From Hydrogenovibrio sp049975065 (GTDB lineage Bacteria > Pseudomonadota > Gammaproteobacteria > Thiomicrospirales > Thiomicrospiraceae), in NCBI GenBank assembly GCA_049975065.1, contig JBNGDN010000027.1: a DNA stretch of 22,027 nt, one strand, 5' to 3'. Below the pieces are notes generated by a model, which was given only the letters and a program-made list of their open reading frames with translations, did not search any database and was not told the DNA's origin. This document shows, piece by piece, positions 14,514 through 21,012 of this stretch; within the stretch, counting starts at the first letter, position 1, and every line of letters starts with the position of its first letter. The translations under genes and the position numbers were made by a program.

Positions 14514-15782
14514 TTATTTTTTACTCAAGCTGCTGATTCGGTTTCTGAGAGAATCATTGGTGTCTTTGAGTTCACGATTTTTTTGGCGTATTTCGCTCAG
14601 TAGTTGCTGCAATTCTTCAGGCGAAGCGATTTGATTCAGCTCCGAGAGTTCAATTTCGTAGCCCGCTTGCTTTGCCGCTTCAAAAGCGCGTTCTGTGGCT
14701 AAGAAGGTCGCTTCAATCGCCTTTTGGGTTTTATCGGCCGAGGCTTGGGCTTTTTTAGAAACTTCTAGAGCGAGACGGGTGGCTTCTCGTGCGGTTTCAG
14801 CCACTTCACCACTGATTTTCTGCACATCCTGGTCGATGGAAATGGCCTCTTCCATGGTTTCGATGCTGGTCGCGGTCTGTTGTACGGTCATGTCTCCAGT
14901 GTCTTCCGTCGCAGTCTCTTCGGTCTCAATGAGCGTTTCGTCAGACGGTTCTTCTGGATGGTCGGTGGCCGCATCCGTTTCCGGTTCGGAGGGCAAATCG
15001 TCTTCAAGATCCGTATCCAGTTGCGCATCCAAGTCGGTCGTTTCGGAATCGACGGTGTCCTCGGTTTCGCTTGTTGCTTCTTCCGCCATAGCCGGTTCCG
15101 TTTCCTGATCCGCTTCGGAATCGTCCAAAGCCGCTGATTCTTCGATGGTCTCAGAATCTTCTGATTCAGCTGATTCTGCGGATTCTTCAGTCGCTTCCAC
15201 TTTCGGTGAGGTTTCTTCCACTGAATCCGGTTTTTCAGACTCAGACGCGTTTTCGGGGAGGGCAAGCGACTCCAAGGCTTCGTCCTGAAAATCGCTCTCA
15301 ATTTCCGCCATTTCGCTTGCAACCGCATCGTCGTCCGTCGCTTCGGTGTCAGCCGCTTCGGGGGCGGCTTCGTCATCATCATCCGCCAGCAAATCGTCTA
15401 AAGAATCGTTCTGGTTGACGGGCGTCTCTTCTGTCGTTTCAGAAGTGGCGGAATGATCTTCCAAGTCGGTTTCGATGTCGGGCAAGCCGTCATCCGCCGC
15501 TTGGTTTGGCAATGTTTCAGCGATTGCTTTGGCGGTTTCTTCAGATTCCTCTTCTGTAGCATCCTCTTCTGCAGGGGCCTCTTCTGGGGGGATGTCCGTG
15601 TCGGGTACATCGCCGGATAGCTCATGCTCATCGGTGGTTGCATCCAGTTGATCCAGTGCATCCAAGAGGTCGTCAGCATCATCCATTTCGGAGGCGGGTT
15701 CTGCAGCCTCCGCTTCTTCCTGTTCCATCATTTTGAGCATTTCTTGTGTTGCCAGATCGTCTTTTTCCATATCCACAGTCAT
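14514..15782 (-). CDS. Highly acidic, largely disordered protein of unknown function
   Basis: I do not recognise this 422-residue protein. Residues 1-30 are helical and charged; residues 35-48 read DADDLLDALDQLDA, matching the N-terminal motif of the downstream product. Residues about 50-300 are an extremely Asp/Glu-rich, Ser/Thr/Ala low-complexity region with almost no aromatic residues, predicted disordered. Residues about 305-422 return to helix: an Ala-rich segment (EATRLALEVSKKAQASADK and on to YEIELSEL) and a terminal coiled coil (SEIRQKNRELKDTNDSLRNR). No signal peptide or membrane segment is seen, so it should be cytoplasmic. AAGGG on the minus strand lies about 8 nt before the ATG. 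It is probably first in a two-gene operon with its own promoter. Confidence 0.85.
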   Translation of the reverse strand: MTVDMEKDDLATQEMLKMMEQEEAEAAEPASEMDDADDLLDALDQLDATTDEHELSGDVPDTDIPPEEAPAEEDATEEESEETAKAIAETLPNQAADDGLPDIETDLEDHSATSETTEETPVNQNDSLDDLLADDDDEAAPEAADTEATDDDAVASEMAEIESDFQDEALESLALPENASESEKPDSVEETSPKVEATEESAESAESEDSETIEESAALDDSEADQETEPAMAEEATSETEDTVDSETTDLDAQLDTDLEDDLPSEPETDAATDHPEEPSDETLIETEETATEDTGDMTVQQTATSIETMEEAISIDQDVQKISGEVAETAREATRLALEVSKKAQASADKTQKAIEATFLATERAFEAAKQAGYEIELSELNQIASPEELQQLLSEIRQKNRELKDTNDSLRNRISSLSKK

Positions 15783-15891
15783 GTCTAAACCCTTCTAAAA
15801 TGTATGGAGGCTTTTGCACCGGTCATTGACGGGACAAAGCGCTCATGTGCTGACTCATTGGTTTTTCTGAGCACAGCCATCGCTTGAATCC

Positions 15892-15930
15892 ATTGTAACG
15901 CCACCTCAAAGGCATTGGCTAAAATTGGCT
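15892..15930 (-). promoter_or_regulatory. Candidate activator-dependent promoter for the acidic/coiled-coil pair
   Basis: On the minus strand a -10-like TACAAT (15897-15892) is preceded, 17 bp away, by no usable -35. Instead AGCCAAT occurs twice (15920-15914 and 15930-15924) with a period of exactly 10 bp, the proximal copy covering the -35 position. The predicted leader is about 100 nt and can fold TGTGCT/AGCACA. Confidence 0.35.
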
Positions 15931-15941
15931 TTTAAAAAACA

Positions 15942-16661
15942 CTAAGCATAATATGTGCCATTCACAAATTTTGTCAAATCAACCGAGTGCTGGAAATGCA
16001 TGGGGCGGCCCGTGACAGGGTGGGAGAACTGAAGCTCGCTGGCGTGTAATAATAAGCGTTGGGCTAAGCGGTCACGGATGGCATCGGCATAGAGGTTGTC
16101 GCCGAGAATCGGGTGACCAAGCAGTTTCATATGCAACCGGAGCTGATGTGAGCGTCCTGTAACCGGGGTTAAGGTCATTTGACTCAAGCCGTTAGGCAAC
16201 GGTTTGGCATGCCAAAGGGTGCAAGCAGACTTGCCATAACGAAAATCGATTATTTGCAGCGGTCGTCTTTCCCAGTCGCAGCGCATGGGCGCATGGATTC
16301 GACCGGATGCTTGGCTGGGATAACCGAAGCAAATCGCCTGATACTGTTTTTGGGTTAAACGGTTTTGAAACTGCATGCTCAGGTGGCGGTGTGCCTCGCG
16401 GTGTTTCGCCAAGACTATCAGGCCGGAGGTGTCCATGTCCAGCCGATGGACAATTAAAGCCGAAGGGCAATAGGTTTGCACTTGCGCGATGAGATTGTGT
16501 TGCGGGTGCACCTTGCGCCCTGGCACCGACAGTAAACCACTGGGTTTGTTGACGATGATCAGGTCGGCATCTTCGTAAATTAACCAGGCCTGGTCAAATG
16601 GCTGAAAGGGTACGTCTGTACGATAGGGTGTCAAGTTGGGTGGCATCAGGTTGGGTGGCAT
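15942..16661 (-). CDS. rluA: Pseudouridine synthase RluA (23S rRNA U746 / tRNA U32)
   Basis: A 239-residue dual-specificity pseudouridine synthase of the RluA type, lacking an S4 domain as RluA does. Conserved blocks are VNKPSGLLSVPGR, the catalytic VHRLDMDTSG with D75, KQYQAICFGYP, CDWERRP, PVTGRSHQLRLHM and LGHPILGDNLYA, closely following E. coli RluA. The N-terminus is odd: the first ten residues are MPPNL repeated, produced by a 15-bp tandem duplication. ATG 16646 would remove one copy and is an equally plausible start, since neither has a good Shine-Dalgarno (the bases before ATG 16661 read CCTCC, the opposite of one). It is divergent from the phosphatase gene. Confidence 0.93.
   Translation of the reverse strand: MPPNLMPPNLTPYRTDVPFQPFDQAWLIYEDADLIIVNKPSGLLSVPGRKVHPQHNLIAQVQTYCPSALIVHRLDMDTSGLIVLAKHREAHRHLSMQFQNRLTQKQYQAICFGYPSQASGRIHAPMRCDWERRPLQIIDFRYGKSACTLWHAKPLPNGLSQMTLTPVTGRSHQLRLHMKLLGHPILGDNLYADAIRDRLAQRLLLHASELQFSHPVTGRPMHFQHSVDLTKFVNGTYYA
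16584..16593. repeat. Iterated palindrome CCAGGCCTGG, copy 5
   Basis: Exact copy, flanked A/T to give a 12-bp palindrome; inside rluA (minus strand), read as Q-A-W-L. Confidence 0.85.
16632..16661 (-). repeat. 15-bp tandem duplication at the rluA start
   Basis: The 15-bp unit at 16632-16646 is repeated at 16647-16661 with one difference (14 of 15 identical). It duplicates the start codon and residues 1-5 of RluA in frame. Confidence 0.9.
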
Positions 16662-16793
16662 GGAGGCGCGAGACTCTTAAAAGCATTAAAAATTACGTAT
16701 TTTGAGGCGTTTTTCAAAAAATTCCGAGTTCACACCATGACGCCCAGACTCGGCGACGACGGCGCAACAATGGGTGGTTTTTGCAGAAAATCC

Positions 16794-16823
16794 GGTTAGA
16801 ATAACGCCAAACGAATTCTAACC
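16794..16823. promoter_or_regulatory. 9-bp inverted repeat, operator-like, upstream of the phosphatase gene
   Basis: GGTTAGAAT (16794-16802) and ATTCTAACC (16815-16823) are perfect inverted copies separated by 12 bp. The left arm contains TAGAAT (16797-16802), the best -10 candidate for the plus-strand gene, although its -35 (TGGTTT, 16775-16780) is weak. Arms 21 bp centre to centre suit a dimeric regulator; the same sequence could form an RNA hairpin. Confidence 0.45.
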
Positions 16824-16883
16824 CGTGACCTTTGCACCAATCTCTGAATCAATCAAAGGTCTATTTTAAAAGAGATCAAGCGT

Positions 16884-17366
16884 ATGAGTCATAAAGTTTC
16901 GGTCATTTTTGTTTGTTTGGGCAATATTTGCCGCTCACCGACAGCACACGCTGTATTTCGTAATTTGGTTCTGGCGGAGAATTTGCACAAGGACATTCTC
17001 ATTGATTCCGCCGGAACAGCTTCTTGGCATAAGGGCAAACCCGCCGACGCTCGCTCCATTGAAGTGGCGCAGGGGCGTGGCATTCTTATGGATGATTTGC
17101 GCTCGCGCCCCGTGGACCTGGGCGACTTGATTACGTTTGATTATGTGCTGGCAATGGACGCGTCCAATTATGCCGATTTGATGGACATGGCGCTGCCGGA
17201 GCATCGTGACAAAATTCGTTTGTTTTTAGAGTTTGCCGAAGATTATGCGCAACGGGAAGTGCCGGATCCATATTACGGTGGACCTCAGGGGTTTGAACAG
17301 GTGTTTGATATGGTGACCGCTGCATCAGAAGGGCTGCTCAATGAGATTAAACGCAAGCATTTGTGA
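16884..17366 (+). CDS. Low-molecular-weight protein tyrosine phosphatase
   Basis: A 160-residue phosphatase of the LMW-PTP family. The P-loop VCLGNICRSPTA contains the nucleophile C11 and R17 (C-x5-R) plus S18, and the general acid is D128 in VPDPYYGG. Length and motif order are those of the stand-alone enzyme. In bacteria such enzymes often act on capsule tyrosine kinases, but no kinase or polysaccharide gene is visible here, so the substrate is unknown; an arsenate reductase role is less likely because of the intact DPYY loop. AGAG at 16871-16874 is the probable ribosome-binding site. The gene is monocistronic, between divergent rluA and convergent rne. Confidence 0.93.
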   Translation: MSHKVSVIFVCLGNICRSPTAHAVFRNLVLAENLHKDILIDSAGTASWHKGKPADARSIEVAQGRGILMDDLRSRPVDLGDLITFDYVLAMDASNYADLMDMALPEHRDKIRLFLEFAEDYAQREVPDPYYGGPQGFEQVFDMVTAASEGLLNEIKRKHL

Positions 17367-17375
17367 ATAATGGCT

Positions 17376-17402
17376 CGGCTGGTAGCCGTGCGGCTCACGG
17401 CT
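17376..17402 (+). other. Competing GGCT/AGCC hairpins after the phosphatase gene
   Basis: AGCCGTG (17384-17390), loop CGGCT, CACGGCT (17396-17402) forms a 7-bp stem. CGGCT (17376-17380), loop GGT, AGCCG (17384-17388) competes with it. No T tract follows, so this is not an obvious terminator. Confidence 0.4.
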
Positions 17403-17430
17403 CATCCGAATTGTGCGTTGTCAAAAAGAA

Positions 17431-17461
17431 AAATGCCCGTGACCATAGGCGATGGGCATTT
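17431..17461. terminator. Bidirectional terminator between the phosphatase gene and rne
   Basis: AAATGCCC (17431-17438) pairs with GGGCATTT (17454-17461), 8 bp with a 15-nt loop. Read on the minus strand the stem is followed by TTTTTCTTTTT, a good T tract ending rne transcripts; on the plus strand TTTCTTGTTT follows. Confidence 0.8.
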
Positions 17462-17512
17462 CTTGTTTCAGGTTCACCGAAATAATTTAGCCCTTTTCGA
17501 GCCGCTCTCGCT

Positions 17513-20215
17513 TTACTCCTTGTGAACCGGTTTCTCGGTTGCTTCAGGCATGTCATTTGTATCGGACACAGGGGGTTCCGACTCGGATGCTTCGGCGATT
17601 GTCTTACTTTTTGACGCCTCAGGCTCTGCAACTTGATCCGCTTTGGACGACGCTTTGGACGGTGCTTGGGAGGCTTCAGTTTCTGTGTCCATGGGTGTCT
17701 CGGGCGTGGTTGGCGGTGCGGCCTGTTCTGATGATGCCATTTTTTCGCTGGATTCCGACGATTTTGGCGGTTCCGCGGTGGTAACCGCTTCAGCGGTCAA
17801 GGTCTCATTTAGAGTCTCCTTCACAGGCGTATCTTTTGAGCTGAGTGCCGAATCCTTCACCGCTTGGGTGGAGGCTGTCGTATCGGCATCGGTGTCGGCA
17901 ACTTTGGGTGCGGTCGTTTGCTCGGCTTGAGGCGACAAGCTGTGAATGGACATGTTTTCAGCGCCTTCCGGCTTGCGACGACGACTGTTGAAGCTGCGGG
18001 TATTGTAGCGACTGCGGCGTCGAGGACGTTCGGAAGCCGCACCACCGGACGCTTTATCCGTTGTGGATGAAGGAGTGTTTTCCTGAGGCGCGGAGGCATC
18101 ATCCGGCTGATTATTCTGAGCGGATTTGGTTGTGTCATCGGCACGACGCTTTGATTTATTGTCGCGGTTATCCTGGCCGCGGTTATCTTGATTGCGTGCA
18201 CGGCCGTTGTTGGCTGCCCCAGAAGGGGATTCCGAACTGTCCTGTTTGGTCTCGGTGTTTGCGCTCTGAGCCGTTTGATCGTTTTCGGCGCGACCTGTGT
18301 TGCGTGACCGTGAACGGCGGCGCTTGTTGTCGTTACCGTCGTTTTGAGCGCCTTTGGTTTGCGCGTCTTCCCCGGTGGCCTCGTTGCGCTGATTGCGCTT
18401 ATTGTCGCGGCGTTTATCATTTTTGGCGGCTTCGCCTTGGTCGGCTGATCGGCGACGGTTTTGGGGGCGCGAACGACCATTCCGCGGCGACTTGTTGCCC
18501 GAGTCGTCACGTGTTTGCGATGGCTCCGATGGCGACGTATTTTCGTCGCCGGACTCAAACAGGGTCTTCCAAAGGCGCTTAAACAGGCCTGGCTTGGCTT
18601 CCTGTTGAGTGGGCGCTGGCGGTGCGCTGGGTTCCATGTTTTTGATGGCCGGTTCTTCTTTGATTAGGTTTTTGGCCGCTTGCGGGCGAGCTTCATCTTT
18701 GGGCACAATCGTTTTGGATTTGTAGCTGGATTCCACTGTGGCCTCATCGCCACTCCGGGTGCGCTCGATCAAGTAATCTGGGGTGTCTAAGTGCTCATTT
18801 GGAATAATGAGCAGGTGCAGGTTGTGACGATCTTCGATGCCAATGATTTGTTGGCGTTTTTCATTGAGCAAGAAGGTGGCTACGTCCACCGGCAGCTGCA
18901 CCGTCACGCGGCGGGTGTTTTCTTTCATCGCTTCTTCTTCCAGCAGTCTTAAAAGCGACAAGGCTAGGGAGTGAACGCCGCGAATGACGCCGGTGCCTTT
19001 ACAGCGCGGACAGACCATTTGGGTCGATTCTTCAATGGAGGGTCTGAGACGCTGGCGCGACATTTCCAAAAGTCCAAAACGCGAGATTTTGCCAATTTGT
19101 ACGCGGGCGCGATCCGACTTGACGGCATCACGCATTTTGTTTTCCACGTCGCGCTGGTGGCGATTGGAGTGCATGTCGATAAAGTCAATGACGACAAGGC
19201 CACCGATGTCGCGCAACCGTAGTTGGCGGGCAATTTCACACGCCGCTTCCAGATTGGTGTGATACGCCGTTTCTTCGATGTCTCCGCCTTTGGTGGAGCG
19301 ACTGGAGTTGATGTCAATGGATGTCAGGGCTTCGGTATTGTCAATGACAATGGCACCACCGGAAGGCAGAATGACTTCGCGAGTGTAAGCGGTTTCGATC
19401 TGTGATTCGACCTGAAAGCGTGTGAATAAAGGAACAGTATCTTGATAGGGTTTGACTTTGTATACCTGTTGCGGCATGACGTGTTGCACAAAATCACGCG
19501 CTTTATGGAAGGTTTCCATGTCGTCGATAATGATTTCGCCGATGTCTTGGCGCAAGTAGTCACGAATGGCTAAGATGACAATGTCGGATTCCTGATGAAT
19601 CAGAAAGGGGCCTCGTTTGTCTTTGGCCGCGTTTTGAATGGCTTCCCAAAGTTGCACCAAGTAGTTAACGCCCCATTGCAATTCTTCGGTGGATTTACCG
19701 ACACCTGCGGTGCGAATAATCAATCCCATGCCTTCCGGCATGTCCAGATCCTTCAGGGCGTCACGGGTTTCCGAGCGCTCGTCGCCTTCGATGCGACGTG
19801 AAATGCCGCCGGCTTTGGGGTTGTTTGGCATCATCACCACATAGGGACCGGCTAAGGTGATCTGGGTGGTCAGTGCCGCGCCTTTGTTGCCGCGTTCTTC
19901 TTTCTGAACCTGGATGATCAGTTCCTGGCCTTCGGTCAGGATGTCGCGGATGGAGGGGTGGTTGGAACCCGCATTGTCGGGATAATACTCTTCCGCCACT
20001 TCTTTAAAGGGCAGGAAACCGTGACGTTCTGCGCCGTAATCGACAAACGCCGCTTCCAAGCTGGGTTCGATTCGGGTGACAACGCCTTTGTAAATATTGG
20101 CTTTTTTCTTTTGATAATGTGGGGTTTCAACGTCTAGGTCATAGAGTTTTTGACCATCGACTAAGGCAATACGCACCTCTTCGGGTTGCGTTGCGTTAAT
20201 CAGCATTCTTTTCAT
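17513..20215 (-). CDS. rne: Ribonuclease E
   Basis: The essential endoribonuclease and degradosome scaffold, 900 residues. The start is set by MKRMLINATQPEEVRIALV, nearly identical to E. coli RNase E; the frame stays open 80 codons upstream but without family similarity. The S1 domain lies near residues 35-125, the RNase H/DNase I-like catalytic half carries D301 and D344 (IDNTEALTSIDIN; VVIDFIDM), equivalent to E. coli D303 and D346, and the zinc link is C402/C405 (CPRCKGTG). In the C-terminal half, GLFKRLWKTLFESG (543-556) looks like the membrane-targeting amphipathic helix; residues about 570-770 are Arg/Asn/Asp-rich (RNA binding), and the end is acidic and disordered. RNase G is excluded by length. 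A long structured leader precedes it. Confidence 0.97.
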   Translation of the reverse strand: MKRMLINATQPEEVRIALVDGQKLYDLDVETPHYQKKKANIYKGVVTRIEPSLEAAFVDYGAERHGFLPFKEVAEEYYPDNAGSNHPSIRDILTEGQELIIQVQKEERGNKGAALTTQITLAGPYVVMMPNNPKAGGISRRIEGDERSETRDALKDLDMPEGMGLIIRTAGVGKSTEELQWGVNYLVQLWEAIQNAAKDKRGPFLIHQESDIVILAIRDYLRQDIGEIIIDDMETFHKARDFVQHVMPQQVYKVKPYQDTVPLFTRFQVESQIETAYTREVILPSGGAIVIDNTEALTSIDINSSRSTKGGDIEETAYHTNLEAACEIARQLRLRDIGGLVVIDFIDMHSNRHQRDVENKMRDAVKSDRARVQIGKISRFGLLEMSRQRLRPSIEESTQMVCPRCKGTGVIRGVHSLALSLLRLLEEEAMKENTRRVTVQLPVDVATFLLNEKRQQIIGIEDRHNLHLLIIPNEHLDTPDYLIERTRSGDEATVESSYKSKTIVPKDEARPQAAKNLIKEEPAIKNMEPSAPPAPTQQEAKPGLFKRLWKTLFESGDENTSPSEPSQTRDDSGNKSPRNGRSRPQNRRRSADQGEAAKNDKRRDNKRNQRNEATGEDAQTKGAQNDGNDNKRRRSRSRNTGRAENDQTAQSANTETKQDSSESPSGAANNGRARNQDNRGQDNRDNKSKRRADDTTKSAQNNQPDDASAPQENTPSSTTDKASGGAASERPRRRSRYNTRSFNSRRRKPEGAENMSIHSLSPQAEQTTAPKVADTDADTTASTQAVKDSALSSKDTPVKETLNETLTAEAVTTAEPPKSSESSEKMASSEQAAPPTTPETPMDTETEASQAPSKASSKADQVAEPEASKSKTIAEASESEPPVSDTNDMPEATEKPVHKE

Positions 20216-20453
20216 GCGATTCTCTTTTATTAGGTTAAAAGGAAGGTCGCAGGTCTGGCTGGGAAGGATAATACGAGATGGATAAGCCGAGTTTAAGCAA
20301 AGTAGGGGCTTCTTGACGCACCCGTTTATTATTATGGCCGCATTCGTCACCTTTTGTCGGTGGGGGAGCGGTTTTTTTGAGGTGGTCGTGGTTGTCGAGC
20401 TGTTTATCGAATGTTGTGAATCGACTCGGGACAGTCGGTGAAAGCTCTTAGCC

Positions 20454-20485
20454 AATCAGAAGGGCAGTGTTCTGCGGTTCTGATT
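20454..20485 (-). promoter_or_regulatory. rne leader hairpin with symmetric internal loop
   Basis: Arms AATCAGAA (20454-20461) and TTCTGATT (20478-20485) pair over 8 bp; inside lie a GG/GG internal loop (CC/CC in the minus RNA), then GCAG/CTGC (4 bp) closing a TGTT tetraloop (AACA in the minus RNA). Confidence 0.6.
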
Positions 20486-20645
20486 TATTTTTAGGGTTTG
20501 CTTAAGTTTAAAGTCGGGTTTCGTATCTCGTGTGGTTGTGCCGGCGTCTTATGAACATCGCGTTTGCTTGCGGGTGCGACGGCGAACTTTTTATGCTCTT
20601 CTACAGTCTGATGACCTGATCACTTCAGGTTAAAATTCGTTTTGA

Positions 20646-20743
20646 AACCGCTGGTTTGAGGGCTATTTCCGAAATGTATTTTTCGGGAGGTTGCATGACC
20701 CACGAATAGCCTTCGTTCAAATAAGGTGTGCAAAACAGCGGTT
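20646..20743 (-). promoter_or_regulatory. 98-nt nested stem element in the rne leader
   Basis: P1: 20646-20658 pairs with 20731-20743 (AACCGCTG with CAGCGGTT, one mismatch, TTTG with CAAA; 12 bp). P2: GGCTATT (20661-20667) with AATAGCC (20705-20711). P3: CCGAAA (20669-20674), 6-nt loop, TTTCGG (20681-20686). All three are perfectly nested and begin about 16 nt into the predicted transcript. Confidence 0.6.
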
Positions 20744-20765
20744 CAGATTGTTCTATTGCGCGCTT

Positions 20766-20794
20766 AATATACCACCGCGTGGGGTGTCATGCAA
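20766..20794 (-). promoter_or_regulatory. Candidate rne promoter
   Basis: On the minus strand TTGCAT (20794-20789) and TATATT (20771-20766) are separated by exactly 17 bp; the -10 matches 5 of 6 consensus positions and the -35 keeps the TTG. A GC-rich discriminator (AAGCGCGC) follows. Confidence 0.5.
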
Positions 20795-20941
20795 TTGAAT
20801 TCTTTGTGCGCCTGGGTGTTCTGACCTGAGTAGCGGCTTTTGCGGTTTCGTTTCACACATTTTCACCGACCTTGCTGGCGTTTTGAATCCGTGGGGACGT
20901 GTGTTTGATAGGCACCTTCTGCTGCTTGCGCAGAGGTTTGC

Positions 20942-20950
20942 TGGTAAAAT
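20942..20950 (+). promoter_or_regulatory. Candidate extended -10 promoter of rluC
   Basis: TGGTAAAAT (20942-20950) is an extended -10 element (TGn plus TAAAAT, 5 of 6). No good -35 is present, as is common for this class. It predicts a leader of about 56 nt ahead of rluC. Confidence 0.5.
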
Positions 20951-21012
20951 GCGTTCTGGTTTGAATATTACCGTCAGGCCGGATGGATGGATGACAATAA
21001 GGAAGTGTTGGC

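Larger units (their letters stand above)
20216..20759 (-). promoter_or_regulatory. Long structured 5' leader of rne
   Basis: This minus-strand stretch, from an inferred start near 20759 to the rne ATG, contains no convincing gene. It holds three foldable elements: a nested multi-stem element (20646-20743), a small hairpin ACCTGA-AGTGA-TCAGGT (20614-20630) and an internal-loop hairpin (20454-20485). E. coli RNase E limits its own synthesis by sensing hairpins in a 361-nt leader, so the same logic is likely here. A weaker second promoter with -10 TATTAT near 20270 is possible. Confidence 0.55.

Noticed and set aside
14695..15137. Ser/Val- and Arg/Phe-rich open frames opposite the acidic protein gene
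   Set aside because: They are complements of the repetitive Asp/Glu/Ser/Thr codons on the minus strand; no ribosome-binding site or recognisable domain.
15846..15875. Possible rluA terminator from TGTGCT/AGCACA
   Set aside because: No T tract follows on the minus strand and the stem is interrupted; more likely part of the leader of the next gene.
17857..18558. A 233-residue Arg/Thr/Pro-rich open frame inside the rne 3' half
   Set aside because: It is a shifted reading of the low-complexity scaffold codons of rne and lacks any domain.
20369..20378. Plus-strand T tract resembling a terminator
   Set aside because: The stem before it (CACC/GGTG) is only 4 bp and no plus-strand transcript is expected there.
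20216..20455. In-frame upstream extension of rne by 80 codons
   Set aside because: The extension is not similar to any RNase E N-terminus, the family begins at MKRMLINATQ, and the DNA there overlaps predicted leader structure. An open frame of this length can occur by chance.
20981..20992. GGAT triple repeat upstream of rluC
   Set aside because: Only three 4-bp units; too short to be a convincing phase-variable tract.
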